Shown here in pieces: positions 33,433 through 44,104 of a stretch of DNA of 64,000 bases (the stretch's first letter is position 1; every line of letters begins with the position of its first letter). The translations under genes were made by a program, and so were the position numbers. The stretch is from NCBI RefSeq assembly GCF_023284045.1, contig NZ_JAKIKQ010000004.1:1-64000 (forward strand). The letters run 5' to 3'. This DNA is from Shewanella kaireitica (GTDB lineage: Bacteria; Pseudomonadota; Gammaproteobacteria; Enterobacterales; Shewanellaceae). Below the pieces are notes generated by a model that was given only the letters and a program-made list of their open reading frames with translations, was not told the DNA's origin and searched no databases.

Positions 33433-35811
33433 ATGGGGTTACAAAAGTTACTGTATTTGCAAGGCGTTGGCGCTGAGTTTGTCAGTTGTAGTGGCGAAAA
33501 CATCGTTACCCCAGAGCAAGATCGTATTGGCATTTTACATTGTATGCTAACTAGCGGTGGACAAGAGAGATGCGAACCTGTGATATCAGCGGAGCAGGTA
33601 GACGAAAAAATTTACCAACTTGATGCGATGCCGTGGACTCAACGGTTGCCTTTATTTCAACATACAACGCTAGATAATCCCGAGTTGAGTGTGTTCATCG
33701 CTAGCGACAGTGATTCTCGGTTGACGATTGAGTTGCAGTTAGAGGGCGGTGAACAGTTTCAATTATGTATAGATACTGCCAAGTTTGCAGCGAATCCTCG
33801 TATCGCCAAAATTACAGGCCATTACCATGTCGATGATTGCGATTATTTGCACTATCGACTGTTGATCACTCAAGCATTGCTTGAGTCTGATATCTGCTGC
33901 GGTTCATTACAAATGTCTGTTTTGCCTTATATAGGCCTTGGCTATCATCGGGTGCGGATCAGTGATGAAGCTGAGTTTGCTTCAGCCTGCACCCATTTTG
34001 TTGAAGGTCAGTGGTTAGTTGCTCCCGTGATGAGTTACCAAAGCGGTAATACTCGCTCACTTAGCAATAATCGATTATGGGGGCTTAGTATTCAACTATT
34101 TAGCCTTCGCAGTGAGACGCAATGGGGCATTGGTGATTTTGCCGATCTAGCTGTGCTTATTGAGCTGGTGGCTAACGAGGGTGGCAGCTTTATTCAACTC
34201 AATCCGTTACATGCTCTGGATATTGCCAACCCTCAAGCGTGTAGCCCCTATAGTCCATCTGATAGGCGCAGGCTTAACCCGCTTTATATTAACCTTGAAA
34301 TGGTGCCAGAGTTTCCACAGTTATTTTGCGATGTGGAGCCTAACGCTGCAGTTGGAACAGCATCTGAGCTAACCATTGAATTTAAAGCAATAAAGCAGCA
34401 GGTTAATCGTGCCGACTGGCTTGATTACCAGCTGGTAAGCCTGCATAAATACCGAATTTTTAAATTGCTTTATCGGCAGTTTATAGTGGCTCATGTTGAA
34501 ACCAATAGTGTAAGAGGCCAGCGATTTAGCCAGTTCATTGCTGATAACGGCGATAGTCTGCGGCAGTTTTGTGAGCAGCAGCTTAGTGATACCGCGGCTA
34601 TGAGTGAATTTTCTGGGTTGGATAGTCGCTTTTTTGCTTACCTGCAGTTTGTGGCAGAACAACAATTGAGCCAATGCCAAGCCCAAGCAAAGCGGTTGGG
34701 GATGGCGATTGGACTGGTTCGCGACATGGCGGTTGGGGTGGCTTCCAATAGTGTTGAGGTTCGAGCAGATAACAGCCCTTTTTGCCAACATGCCTGTATT
34801 GGTGCGCCGCCGGACCCTTTTGCTCCCCAAGGGCAAAACTGGGGCTTAACACCTTTTGACCCTATTGCGCTAAAACACGAAGGCTATCAGCATTTTATCC
34901 AATTATTGCGCAGTAATATGCAATCATGCGGTGCCCTGAGAATCGACCATGTTATGTCGCTACTGCGTTTGTGGTGGTGGCCAAGGTCGGAAGATTTAGG
35001 TAACGGCGCCTATGTTTATTATCCGCTTGATACGTTATTGGCTATTGTGTGTATTGAAAGTCAGCGCGCTCAATGTCTAATTATCGGTGAAGACTTAGGC
35101 CTAATCCCTCCTGAAATTGTTAGCAAACTCTCGGCTGCGGGCGTGTTATCTAACGATCTGTTCTACTTTAGCAGAGACGGTGATGGTTTTGCTTTACCTG
35201 CAAACTATCCTGCAGACAGTTTAATGATGTTAGCTAATCACGATGTTCCACCGTTATTAGCTTGGTGGCAAGCAGATGATCTGCAACTCAGACGTAGTAT
35301 CGGCCTTATCGATAATGATGAGTTGCTGCAATCGCTGATCTCACAGCGAGAGTTCGATAAACAGCAGCTGTTGAAATTACTGCAATCGCAAGGTCAGTTT
35401 GACGGCCGCGATGTAAACAGCATTCATTACCCTGAACTACTTAAGTCATGGTTGGCGGTCACTGCAGCGGGTAACGCACACCTTTTCAGCGTGCAACTTT
35501 GCGATTTGGTCTGTGATAACCAACCTATAAATATCCCTGGTACCTGGCTGCAGTATCCTAATTGGCAGCGCAGATTAGCACTATCTTTAACCGAGTTAGC
35601 AGCAGATAAACAAGTGCATGGATTGCTATTGCAGTTACAAAGCTCTCGTCAGCAAGGTGCGGAGAGTGATCGGGAAATTGACACTCATGCAAGAACACAA
35701 GCCTGCACAAAAAACAATATTAGTACCAATGCTCATCCCAATCGCACGAATTCAACACCGTCTCACGCAACTTCGTCACTACAACCAAATGGATTAAACC
35801 GCTATGACTAA
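33433..35811 (+). CDS. malQ: 4-alpha-glucanotransferase (amylomaltase)
   Basis: A GH77 enzyme of about 792 residues that transfers alpha-1,4-glucan segments between maltodextrins and releases glucose. The three catalytic acids are Asp505 in [10 protein letters not shown], Glu553 in [11 protein letters not shown] and Asp604 in [10 protein letters not shown]. An N-terminal region of about 200 residues precedes the barrel, as in E. coli MalQ. A Ser/Thr/Asn-rich tail of about 55 residues follows the expected end and is probably disordered. An upstream TTG (33370) is in frame, but AGGA before this ATG makes the shorter start better. It is the first gene of the glycogen operon and its stop overlaps the glgB start by 8 bp. 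Confidence 0.95.
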   Translation: MGLQKLLYLQGVGAEFVSCSGENIVTPEQDRIGILHCMLTSGGQERCEPVISAEQVDEKIYQLDAMPWTQRLPLFQHTTLDNPELSVFIASDSDSRLTIELQLEGGEQFQLCIDTAKFAANPRIAKITGHYHVDDCDYLHYRLLITQALLESDICCGSLQMSVLPYIGLGYHRVRISDEAEFASACTHFVEGQWLVAPVMSYQSGNTRSLSNNRLWGLSIQLFSLRSETQWGIGDFADLAVLIELVANEGGSFIQLNPLHALDIANPQACSPYSPSDRRRLNPLYINLEMVPEFPQLFCDVEPNAAVGTASELTIEFKAIKQQVNRADWLDYQLVSLHKYRIFKLLYRQFIVAHVETNSVRGQRFSQFIADNGDSLRQFCEQQLSDTAAMSEFSGLDSRFFAYLQFVAEQQLSQCQAQAKRLGMAIGLVRDMAVGVASNSVEVRADNSPFCQHACIGAPPDPFAPQGQNWGLTPFDPIALKHEGYQHFIQLLRSNMQSCGALRIDHVMSLLRLWWWPRSEDLGNGAYVYYPLDTLLAIVCIESQRAQCLIIGEDLGLIPPEIVSKLSAAGVLSNDLFYFSRDGDGFALPANYPADSLMMLANHDVPPLLAWWQADDLQLRRSIGLIDNDELLQSLISQREFDKQQLLKLLQSQGQFDGRDVNSIHYPELLKSWLAVTAAGNAHLFSVQLCDLVCDNQPINIPGTWLQYPNWQRRLALSLTELAADKQVHGLLLQLQSSRQQGAESDREIDTHARTQACTKNNISTNAHPNRTNSTPSHATSSLQPNGLNRYD

Positions 35812-38056
35812 CAACGCTCCCGAGTTTCAACATGGTATCGATGTCGCCCTGCTTAACGGTGAATATGTCGATGTGTTTGCGCTTTTAGGCATGCATGGCA
35901 GTGATGACGGAAAGTCGCTGCTGGTGCGCTGCTTTTTGCGTGGAGCCTTGGGCGTTGATGTTATCTGTATGAAAACATCGCGCAAAGTTGCCAGTTTAGA
36001 CAAGTGTAATGACCAAGGGCTTTTTAGTGGAAAAATGGGCCGCAGGGTAAAACCATTTCTCTACAAATTGCGAGTTAGGTATCCGTTAGATATACAAGAA
36101 ATCATCGATCCGTATCAATTTCCGAGCCTTCTTGATGCCGATGACCTTTATCTTTTTGCTGAAGGTCAACAACAGCAGAGTTATCAATTTTTAGGGGCTA
36201 ACTGGAGGGTCAATCAAGGGGTTACTGGAGTGCTGTTTTGCGTCTGGGCACCGAATGCTCAGAGAGTATCGCTCATTGGAGACTTTAACCACTGGGACGG
36301 CGCTGTAAATGTGATGCGGCAACATCTTGCCAATGGACTTTGGGAGATTTTTATTCCAGAGGTGAGTGCGGGTGATCAATACAAGTTCGAGATAATCGAT
36401 GTTAATGGTCAATGCATCGAGCGAGCAGACCCTTACGCCAAAGCGATGCAGAGTGCTCCTGGAAATGCCTCTATAGTGCCAGAGCAAGCCCCATATGATT
36501 GGCAAGATAAGCAATGGCTCAAACAGCGATGTGACAAAGTTTGGCATCAGGCGGCGATGTCGACCTACGAAGTGCACCTAGGTTCTTGGCGTCGACAAGG
36601 TGAAAGTGGCGCTGATTACTTAGATTATTCCGAGCTCATCAAGCAGCTTATTCCCTATGTGTTAGAAATGGGCTTTACCCATATACAGCTTATGCCGTTA
36701 AGCGAATATCCATTTGATGGTTCCTGGGGGTATCAGCCAGTAGGGCTTTATGCTCCTACCTACCGTTTTGGTGATGCTAACGGATTAAAAGCCTTTATTG
36801 ATGCCTGCCATCAAGCTGGAATTGCGGTATTACTTGATTGGGTTCCGGCTCACTTTCCTAAAGATCCACATGGTTTAAAGCAGTTCGACGGTACGCGTCT
36901 TTATGAGCATGATGATCCTCGCCAAGGCGAACACCCTGATTGGGACACTCTTATTTATAACTATGAGCGCGGTGAGGTGCAAAGTTACCTGTTGAGTAAC
37001 GCGTGTTACTGGTTAAAGGAGTTCCATTTCGATGGCTTAAGGCTGGATGCGGTGTCGTCGATGCTTTACTTAGATTACAGCCGTGAAGCGGGGCAGTGGT
37101 TACCCAATGCGTACGGTGGGCGCGAGAACTTAGCCGCGATTCGCTTTTTACAAAACCTTAATCAACGCTTGTATCAAAGTTTTCCGGGGATCTGCATGAT
37201 TGCCGAGGAGTCAACGGCTTGGCCGGGGGTGACTCATATTATTGATAAGCCTTTGCAGGCACAAGAGGGCGGGCAAACACAGCAAAACCTTGGGTTTGGC
37301 TTTAAATGGAACATGGGCTGGATGAATGACAGTTTAGGCTATTTAAGCCGCGACCCGATTCATCGTCGCCATCATCACCATGAATTTAGCTTTAGCCTTG
37401 TTTATCAATACACCGAGCAGTTTATCTTGGCATTAAGTCATGACGAAGTGGTGCATGGAAAAGGTTCTTTGCTGCATAAAATACCTGGTGACGACTGGCA
37501 GAAGTTTGCGACTTTACGGGCGTATTACGGTTTTATGTGGGGGCATCCGGGAAAAAAATTGCTATTTATGGGCGGCGAATTTGCTCAGCGTGACGAATGG
37601 GATCACGATGCAAGCTTAGACTGGCATCTACTGCAATACCCGCCGCATTTAGGCATGCAAGCGTGGGTAAAAGATTTAAATAAGCTATATAAAGCATCTT
37701 CAGCACTGTGGTTAAAGGACAATGAACCGAGCGGCTTTAGCTGGTTAGATTGTGACAATGCCGACTCGAGTATTTTCAGTTTTATCCGCCATGGTAGTGA
37801 TTCATTGGCGAGAAGTCGTGACGACTTGATTTTCATCGTCAACATGACTCCTGAGGTGCATCACGGCTTTAGAGTTGGCTTGCCTCAAGATGGTGAATAT
37901 AGTGAGCAGCTTAACAGCGATAGCGCATTTTATGGCGGTAGCGATGTGGGTAATCAAGGGGTTATCAATGCTGAGAGCTATGCATATCAAGGCTTGCCCT
38001 ATAGCGCGTTGATTACGGTGCCGCCGCTAGCCTGCTTAGTTATTGGAAAGGGCTAA
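35804..38056 (+). CDS. glgB: 1,4-alpha-glucan branching enzyme
   Basis: A 750-residue GH13 enzyme that moves linear chains to alpha-1,6 positions in glycogen. The layout is an N-terminal extra domain, CBM48 (about 125-215, with [19 protein letters not shown]), a catalytic barrel, and a C-terminal beta domain. Catalytic residues: Asp415 in [12 protein letters not shown] (nucleophile), Glu468 in [10 protein letters not shown] (acid/base), and the Asp of [13 protein letters not shown] (near 536). These are offset about ten residues from E. coli GlgB. Translation is coupled to malQ by overlap, and glgX starts 3 bp past the stop codon. Confidence 0.97.
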   Translation: MTNNAPEFQHGIDVALLNGEYVDVFALLGMHGSDDGKSLLVRCFLRGALGVDVICMKTSRKVASLDKCNDQGLFSGKMGRRVKPFLYKLRVRYPLDIQEIIDPYQFPSLLDADDLYLFAEGQQQQSYQFLGANWRVNQGVTGVLFCVWAPNAQRVSLIGDFNHWDGAVNVMRQHLANGLWEIFIPEVSAGDQYKFEIIDVNGQCIERADPYAKAMQSAPGNASIVPEQAPYDWQDKQWLKQRCDKVWHQAAMSTYEVHLGSWRRQGESGADYLDYSELIKQLIPYVLEMGFTHIQLMPLSEYPFDGSWGYQPVGLYAPTYRFGDANGLKAFIDACHQAGIAVLLDWVPAHFPKDPHGLKQFDGTRLYEHDDPRQGEHPDWDTLIYNYERGEVQSYLLSNACYWLKEFHFDGLRLDAVSSMLYLDYSREAGQWLPNAYGGRENLAAIRFLQNLNQRLYQSFPGICMIAEESTAWPGVTHIIDKPLQAQEGGQTQQNLGFGFKWNMGWMNDSLGYLSRDPIHRRHHHHEFSFSLVYQYTEQFILALSHDEVVHGKGSLLHKIPGDDWQKFATLRAYYGFMWGHPGKKLLFMGGEFAQRDEWDHDASLDWHLLQYPPHLGMQAWVKDLNKLYKASSALWLKDNEPSGFSWLDCDNADSSIFSFIRHGSDSLARSRDDLIFIVNMTPEVHHGFRVGLPQDGEYSEQLNSDSAFYGGSDVGNQGVINAESYAYQGLPYSALITVPPLACLVIGKG

Positions 38057-38059
38057 TTG

Positions 38060-40255
38060 ATGCTTATTACCGCAGGCAAACCTTATCCACTTGGGGCAAG
38101 TGTCGATGAAGTTGGCGTTAACTTTGCGCTGTTCTCTGCTCATGCTACTTCAGTCACCTTGTGTATCTTTGATGCAAGTGGCGAACATGAAGTTGCTCGC
38201 TATCCGATGCTGCAAAAGAGTCAGCAGATTTGGCATCTGCATTTGGCGACATCGGACAAAGCACTGGTTTATGGTTATCGAGTTGATGGTCCATATGCGC
38301 CTCATTCCGGCCATCGCTTTAATGCTAATAAGCTGCTACTCGATCCCTATGCTAAACGCTGGGTTGGTCAGTTTATTGAGCATCAAAGTCATTACGGTTA
38401 CTGCGTCGATCATGCCCTAGAAGATCTCTCCTTTGATGACACTGACAATGCAGACTATATGCCTAAATGTCAGGTGGTTGATACCTCTGTTTTAGCGCCT
38501 ATAGCACCAGTTGTTAAAATGGCAGACTCGCCAAGCATGGCTGCGAACGATCTTAATGGTCATATCATCTATGAGATGCATGTAAAGGGATTTACTCAGC
38601 AATGCGCTGATATTGATAGCGCCAAGCGCGGGACATATCTGGGCTTGGCAGAGCCAAAGGTATTGGATTATTTAGTCGCACTCGGAGTGACTTGCGTCGA
38701 ACTCTTGCCGGTTCATGGTTTTATCAGTGAAGCATTTTTACAAGATAAAGCGCTGAGTAATTATTGGGGCTATAACAGCCTGAGTTTTTTTGTGCCTCAC
38801 AGGCAATATACCTGTCATGCCTTGTCTGCGCCTGATGAGATTAGTCAGTTCAGAACCATGGTGAACTCCTTGCACCAAGCTGGCATCGAAGTGCTGTTAG
38901 ATGTGGTCTACAACCATACGGCAGAGGGGAATCGCCTCGGACCAACGCTTTGCTTTAAGGGCATCGACAACCTCAGTTATTACCGTTTACATCCAAGCGA
39001 TAAACGTTTTTATATCAATGATACTGGCTGTGGTAATACCCTTAATATCAATCACCCTAGAGTCTTGCAGCTGGTAATGGATTCATTGCGCTACTGGGTG
39101 GAAGTGATGGGGGTGGATGGCTTTAGGTTCGATCTGGCCAGCTGCTTAGGGCGTGAAGCGAGCGGCTTTGATAAGGGGGCAGGCTTCTTTGATGCGATGT
39201 TGCAAGATCCTGTGCTTAGTCGAGTCAAGTTGATTGCAGAGCCTTGGGATATCGGTCCTGGAGGTTATCAACTTGGAGGTTACCCCCAAGGTTGGAGCGA
39301 GTGGAACGATCGTTTTCGGGATACTGTGCGGCGTTTTTGGCGCGGTGACTTTGGCATGCTCCCTGAGCTTGCCCGCAGGCTTCATGGTTCCAGTGATTTG
39401 TTTGAACATGCAGACCGAGATGCTGACTCTACAATTAACTTTATCACTAGCCATGATGGGTTTAGCTTGCATGACATCGTTAGGTATAGCCAAAGGCATA
39501 ATGATCTAAATGGCGAGCAAAGCCGCGATGGCCATCAAGAGAACTACAGTCACAATTATGGCGAGGAGGGCGAAAGTGACAATGCCGCGCTGAACGTATT
39601 GCGTCAACGCCAAGTGCGTAACATGCTCACCACTTTACTGCTGTCACAAGGCGTTCCTATGTTACTCGCTGGTGATGAAAACGGGCACAGTCTAAAGGGA
39701 AATAACAACGCCTATTGCCAAGATAATTCAATCAACTGGCGTGACTGGAGCGATACCGCAGAGCAGCAAAGCTTGCTTGGCTTTGTACAGCGGCTTATTG
39801 CCATCCGTAAACGATTCTCCACGTTGTACACTCGACAATTTATTCATCAACAAGCGTCAAGTCATGGCGCTGGTCTCAGTTGGTTTTGCCGAAATGGCGA
39901 GCCCATGAGTAAAGTGCTTTGGAGTGACGCTCATACCCGTAGCTTAAGTTTGGTACTTACTGGCGGCAATCGATCAGACCCTACTCAGCAACAAGCGTTG
40001 CTGTTGATGCTTAATGCGGATGAACAAGCGCTTGTTTTTACCGCACCTGATATCGAAGGTTTTGAGTCTTGGCAATGCCTGCTGCATACCCAGTCAATGG
40101 ACGCCGAAGGCTGGCAAGTTGAGCCTACAGTACAAAGTGAGTTGCCACTGCCTATCGCAGTTTCATCTGCTGCTAATAACTCCTGCCCAAGTTACCCGCT
40201 AAAAGATCGCAGTTTAATGTTGTTTTCCGCCCAGCTAAAAGGATCAACCCCATGA
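38060..40255 (+). CDS. glgX: Glycogen debranching enzyme (isoamylase type)
   Basis: A 731-residue GH13 enzyme that hydrolyses alpha-1,6 bonds of phosphorylase-trimmed branches, releasing short maltodextrins for MalQ. CBM48 occupies about residues 8-95. Catalytic motifs are LLDVVYNHTAEGN, GFRFDLASCLGRE (Asp358), LIAEPWDIGPGGYQLG (Glu394) and ITSHDGFSLHD (Asp466). The isoamylase/GlgX block QSRDGHQENYSHNYGEEG is also present. An in-frame TTG directly after the glgB stop is rejected in favour of the ATG. The stop overlaps the glgP start as ATGA. Confidence 0.96.
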   Translation: MLITAGKPYPLGASVDEVGVNFALFSAHATSVTLCIFDASGEHEVARYPMLQKSQQIWHLHLATSDKALVYGYRVDGPYAPHSGHRFNANKLLLDPYAKRWVGQFIEHQSHYGYCVDHALEDLSFDDTDNADYMPKCQVVDTSVLAPIAPVVKMADSPSMAANDLNGHIIYEMHVKGFTQQCADIDSAKRGTYLGLAEPKVLDYLVALGVTCVELLPVHGFISEAFLQDKALSNYWGYNSLSFFVPHRQYTCHALSAPDEISQFRTMVNSLHQAGIEVLLDVVYNHTAEGNRLGPTLCFKGIDNLSYYRLHPSDKRFYINDTGCGNTLNINHPRVLQLVMDSLRYWVEVMGVDGFRFDLASCLGREASGFDKGAGFFDAMLQDPVLSRVKLIAEPWDIGPGGYQLGGYPQGWSEWNDRFRDTVRRFWRGDFGMLPELARRLHGSSDLFEHADRDADSTINFITSHDGFSLHDIVRYSQRHNDLNGEQSRDGHQENYSHNYGEEGESDNAALNVLRQRQVRNMLTTLLLSQGVPMLLAGDENGHSLKGNNNAYCQDNSINWRDWSDTAEQQSLLGFVQRLIAIRKRFSTLYTRQFIHQQASSHGAGLSWFCRNGEPMSKVLWSDAHTRSLSLVLTGGNRSDPTQQQALLLMLNADEQALVFTAPDIEGFESWQCLLHTQSMDAEGWQVEPTVQSELPLPIAVSSAANNSCPSYPLKDRSLMLFSAQLKGSTP

Positions 40256-42780
40256 TGACACCGGTAAAGCCGACTCAGCCTAAAGCGAAATCTAAGCAAG
40301 CGACACCGAGCAAACAAATGCCGAAGAAGGATGCTGTGCCCAATAGCCAGTCTGCACCTAAGCAACTGTGTGAGCCTTGTGACGCGTTCCATCTGGTGAT
40401 GGCGCGGCATGTTAGCAATGGCCTGACTTGCGATGAACGAGATAAACAAGATCTGTTTCAAGCCTTGGCCACTACAGTCAAGCAGCAGATGCTCGTAGAT
40501 TGGCGTCAAACACGTGTTGAAGATATTTTGCAAGGGCGAAAGCAGGTTGCTTACTTATCACTTGAGTTCTTAATGGGGCGCTCGCTCGGCAATGCGCTAC
40601 TCAATCTTGATATTGAGCAAACCACTCGTGATGCATTGCAAGAATACGCGGTCAATATAGAGGATATTGAACAGCAAGAGCATGATGCTGGGCTGGGTAA
40701 TGGTGGGTTGGGGCGTCTAGCCGCTTGTTTCTTAGATAGTTGCGCCACTATGGATCTGGCGGTGACAGGTTACGGTATTCGCTATGAGTACGGCATGTTT
40801 GCTCAAAAGCTGGTGGATGGTTTTCAAGTAGAGCGCCCTGACCGTTGGCTCAGAGAGGGTAATCCATGGGAAGTGAGGGCCGCCAACCACAACGTTAAAG
40901 TGCCATTCTTTGGCCGTACTAGCAGCTATATCGACCGTGAGGGCCGCAATAATGTCACATGGACTGATACCCAAGATGTACTGGCCGTGGCTTACGACAT
41001 GCCAGTTCCCGGCTATAAAAATGGTCGCATCAATACGTTGAGGTTGTGGAAAGCAGAGGCAACTGATGACTTTGATCTGACTGAGTTTAATCAGGGGGAT
41101 TACAGCGAAGCAGTTGCACGTAAAAATATGGCAGAGCAAATCACCATGGTGCTCTACCCCAACGATGCTAGCGAGAATGGCAAGGAGCTACGATTGCGGC
41201 AGCAGTACTTCTTATCATCTGCCAGCTTACAAGATCTGCTCAATACTTGGGTTAATCAGCATGGCAACGACTTTAGTGACTTTGCCAAGTTTAATGTGAT
41301 GCAGCTAAATGATACCCACCCAGCTATCGCTATCCCAGAGTTGATGCGTTTGCTGGTGGATGAGTATTTCCTTGAGTGGGATCAGGCGTGGCAGGTGGTG
41401 AATCAAACCATGGCTTACACCAACCATACCTTGCTGCCTGAAGCATTAGAGCGCTGGCCTGTAAGAATGATGCAACATATGCTGCCGCGCATCATGGAGA
41501 TAATCTTTGAGATCAATGCCCGTTACCTTGAACATGTTGCCCATCAGTGGCCGGGAGATGCCAGCAAACTTGCCGATATGTCGATTATTGAAGAGGGCTG
41601 TGAGCCTCATGTTCGAATGGCATATCTGGCCATTGTTGCCAGTTTCTCAATTAACGGTGTCGCAGGGTTACATACCCAACTTTTGACTTCAGGACTGTTT
41701 CGTCATTTTTATCAACTGTGGCCACATAAGTTCAATAACCGCACCAATGGTGTGACACCTAGGCGTTGGCTTGCTCAGTGTAACCCTAAGTTAAGTGCAT
41801 TGCTGAGTAAGCGCTTAGGTGATGAGTGGATAACGGATCTTAGCCGCCTAAATGCGCTAAATGCCTTTACTGATGATGTCGGATTCATCAAAGAATGGGC
41901 CGCAGTCAAGCAGGCTAACAAAGCAGAGTTACAACAGCTGATAAGTCGCGAGTGCGGCGTCGAGTTCGATGCTGAAATGATGTTCGATGTACAGGTTAAG
42001 CGCATTCATGAGTATAAGCGTCAACTGCTGAATATTTTACATGTTATCCATTTATACCAGCAGATCCGCCTAGGTAATACCGATGATTTAGTGCCTCGTT
42101 GTGTGTTAATTGGCGGCAAAGCAGCCCCCGGTTATGCCATGGCAAAGTTACTAATAAAGCTGGCGAATAATGTTGCTCACATGGTCAACTCTGATGCGGT
42201 GGTGAGTCAATACCTCCGGTTTGCTTTTCTGCCTAATTATAACGTCAGCGCGATGGAAAAAATCTGCCCTGCAACGGACTTGTCTGAGCAGATCTCAACT
42301 GCAGGCAAAGAAGCATCTGGCACAGGCAACATGAAGTTCATGATGAATGGCGCGTTAACGATTGGCACCTTAGATGGTGCTAACGTTGAGATGTTAGAAG
42401 AGGTCGGCCAAGAAAACTTTTTCCTGTTTGGCCTTAATGCCAATGAGGTGGCAGCGCTTAGGTTGAACTATCAACCGGACTCATTTATGCCGCCGTTGAG
42501 CGCACTGTCAGAGGTGATGGAGCTAATAGAGAGCGGTCATTTCAATCTGCAAGAACCTGGTATTTTCGATTCAATTATCGCCAGCATTAAAAGCCCTAAT
42601 GACCCTTGGATGACAGCCGCCGATTTTGAATCCTATCGCCAAGCTCAAGTTGATGCTGCAAACGCTTATAAAGATCAAATGAGTTGGACACAAATGAGTA
42701 TTAGAAACACCGCCGCGAGTGGGCGTTTTTCTAGTGATATGACGATTGCCGGTTACCGTGACGAAATTTGGAGAGCATGA
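40252..42780 (+). CDS. glgP: Glycogen phosphorylase
   Basis: An 842-residue PLP enzyme that phosphorolyses alpha-1,4 chain ends to glucose-1-phosphate. PLP binds Lys695 in ASGTGNMKFMMNG. Other signatures are YLSLEFLMGRSLGNALLNL, GLGNGGLGRLAACFLDSCA, DTHPAIAIPELMR and RIHEYKRQLLN. A Lys/Pro/Gln-rich N-terminal extension of about 40 residues precedes the conserved start and looks disordered. Start and glgX stop overlap (ATGA); a second ATG follows immediately. A 55-bp gap then separates it from glgC, the widest in the operon. Confidence 0.96.
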   Translation: MMTPVKPTQPKAKSKQATPSKQMPKKDAVPNSQSAPKQLCEPCDAFHLVMARHVSNGLTCDERDKQDLFQALATTVKQQMLVDWRQTRVEDILQGRKQVAYLSLEFLMGRSLGNALLNLDIEQTTRDALQEYAVNIEDIEQQEHDAGLGNGGLGRLAACFLDSCATMDLAVTGYGIRYEYGMFAQKLVDGFQVERPDRWLREGNPWEVRAANHNVKVPFFGRTSSYIDREGRNNVTWTDTQDVLAVAYDMPVPGYKNGRINTLRLWKAEATDDFDLTEFNQGDYSEAVARKNMAEQITMVLYPNDASENGKELRLRQQYFLSSASLQDLLNTWVNQHGNDFSDFAKFNVMQLNDTHPAIAIPELMRLLVDEYFLEWDQAWQVVNQTMAYTNHTLLPEALERWPVRMMQHMLPRIMEIIFEINARYLEHVAHQWPGDASKLADMSIIEEGCEPHVRMAYLAIVASFSINGVAGLHTQLLTSGLFRHFYQLWPHKFNNRTNGVTPRRWLAQCNPKLSALLSKRLGDEWITDLSRLNALNAFTDDVGFIKEWAAVKQANKAELQQLISRECGVEFDAEMMFDVQVKRIHEYKRQLLNILHVIHLYQQIRLGNTDDLVPRCVLIGGKAAPGYAMAKLLIKLANNVAHMVNSDAVVSQYLRFAFLPNYNVSAMEKICPATDLSEQISTAGKEASGTGNMKFMMNGALTIGTLDGANVEMLEEVGQENFFLFGLNANEVAALRLNYQPDSFMPPLSALSEVMELIESGHFNLQEPGIFDSIIASIKSPNDPWMTAADFESYRQAQVDAANAYKDQMSWTQMSIRNTAASGRFSSDMTIAGYRDEIWRA

Positions 42781-42835
42781 TGCGCATTCAGTTGAAAAAG
42801 CATGTTGTTAACGCACGTTCAAGGAGAGAACTTAT

Positions 42836-44101
42836 ATGAGTAATAATCCTCGTTACATTAGTAATTTAACCCGCGATACCTATGCGATTATTTTGGCCGG
42901 CGGACGCGGTTCTAGGTTACATGAACTCACGGACTGGCGTGCTAAGCCTTCACTCTATTTTGGTGGCAAATTTAGGATTATAGACTTCCCATTGTCGAAC
43001 TGTATTAATTCGGGGATCCGTCGTATTGGTGTGGTCACTCAATATAAATCACACTCGCTTATACGCCACGTGATGCGCGGCTGGGGGCATTTTAAAAAAG
43101 AACTGGGTGAATCGGTTGAGATTTTACCAGCCTCTCAGCGTTATTCTGAAAATTGGTATCAAGGCACCGCTGATGCAGTGTTTCAAAATATTGATATCAT
43201 TCGCCATGAACTGCCTAAGTACGTGATGATCTTATCGGGTGACCATGTTTACCGTATGGATTATGCGGGCCTACTGGCAACCCATGCTGAATCTGGCGCT
43301 GATATGACAGTCTCCTGCTTAGAGGTGCCAACACCTGAAGCTGCGGGAGCATTTGGGGTGGTTGAGGTCGATGATACTGGCAAGATTTTAGGCTTTGAAG
43401 AGAAACCAGAATTACCTAAACATCTGCCAGAAGACCCTGAGAAATGTCTCGCCTCGATGGGAAACTATGTGTTTAACACCGAGTTTTTGTTTGAACAACT
43501 GAAGCGTGATGCGCAAAATGAAGACTCAGACAGAGATTTTGGTAAAGATATCATTCCGTCGATAATTGAAGATCATCAAGTCTACGCACACCGCTTTAGA
43601 AGTGTCTTCCCTAACGAAGAAGCTTACTGGCGTGATGTGGGGACTTTAGACTCTTTTTGGCAATCCAATATGGAGTTGTTGTCGCCAACACCAGCACTCA
43701 ATCTCTATGATGCCAAATGGCCCATATGGACTTACCAAGAGCAACTTCCGCCAGCAAAATTCGTGTTCGATGATGACGATAGGCGCGGTATGGCTCTCGA
43801 TTCTATTATCTCTGGTGGCTGCATTATCTCTGGCGCAACAGTGCGCCGTAGCGTGCTATTTAACGAGGTGAGAGTTTGCTCCTACTCATCGGTTGAAGAT
43901 TCGGTGATTTTGCCCGATGTGGTCGTGCTACGAAATTGTAAGATCAAAAATGCCATAATTGACCGTGGCTGCATCATTCCCGAAGGAAGCGTGATTGGCT
44001 ATAACCATGATCACGACCGCGCTAAAGGGTTTCGAGTGTCAGAGAAAGGAGTGGTGCTGGTGACTCGTGACATGTTGGGATTGCCTGTGGGGTATGAATA
44101 G
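42836..44101 (+). CDS. glgC: Glucose-1-phosphate adenylyltransferase
   Basis: A 421-residue nucleotidyltransferase that makes ADP-glucose from glucose-1-phosphate and ATP, the committed step of bacterial glycogen synthesis. The ATP loop is [20 protein letters not shown] (about 20-39). Substrate-site blocks [24 protein letters not shown] and GFEEKP follow. The C-terminal left-handed beta-helix (about 300-421) supports allosteric control. Arg/Lys near the N-terminus ([12 protein letters not shown]) resemble the activator-binding region of the E. coli enzyme. A strong AAGGAG box lies upstream. glgA follows 3 bp after the stop codon. Confidence 0.96.
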   Translation: MSNNPRYISNLTRDTYAIILAGGRGSRLHELTDWRAKPSLYFGGKFRIIDFPLSNCINSGIRRIGVVTQYKSHSLIRHVMRGWGHFKKELGESVEILPASQRYSENWYQGTADAVFQNIDIIRHELPKYVMILSGDHVYRMDYAGLLATHAESGADMTVSCLEVPTPEAAGAFGVVEVDDTGKILGFEEKPELPKHLPEDPEKCLASMGNYVFNTEFLFEQLKRDAQNEDSDRDFGKDIIPSIIEDHQVYAHRFRSVFPNEEAYWRDVGTLDSFWQSNMELLSPTPALNLYDAKWPIWTYQEQLPPAKFVFDDDDRRGMALDSIISGGCIISGATVRRSVLFNEVRVCSYSSVEDSVILPDVVVLRNCKIKNAIIDRGCIIPEGSVIGYNHDHDRAKGFRVSEKGVVLVTRDMLGLPVGYE

Positions 44102-44104
44102 ACC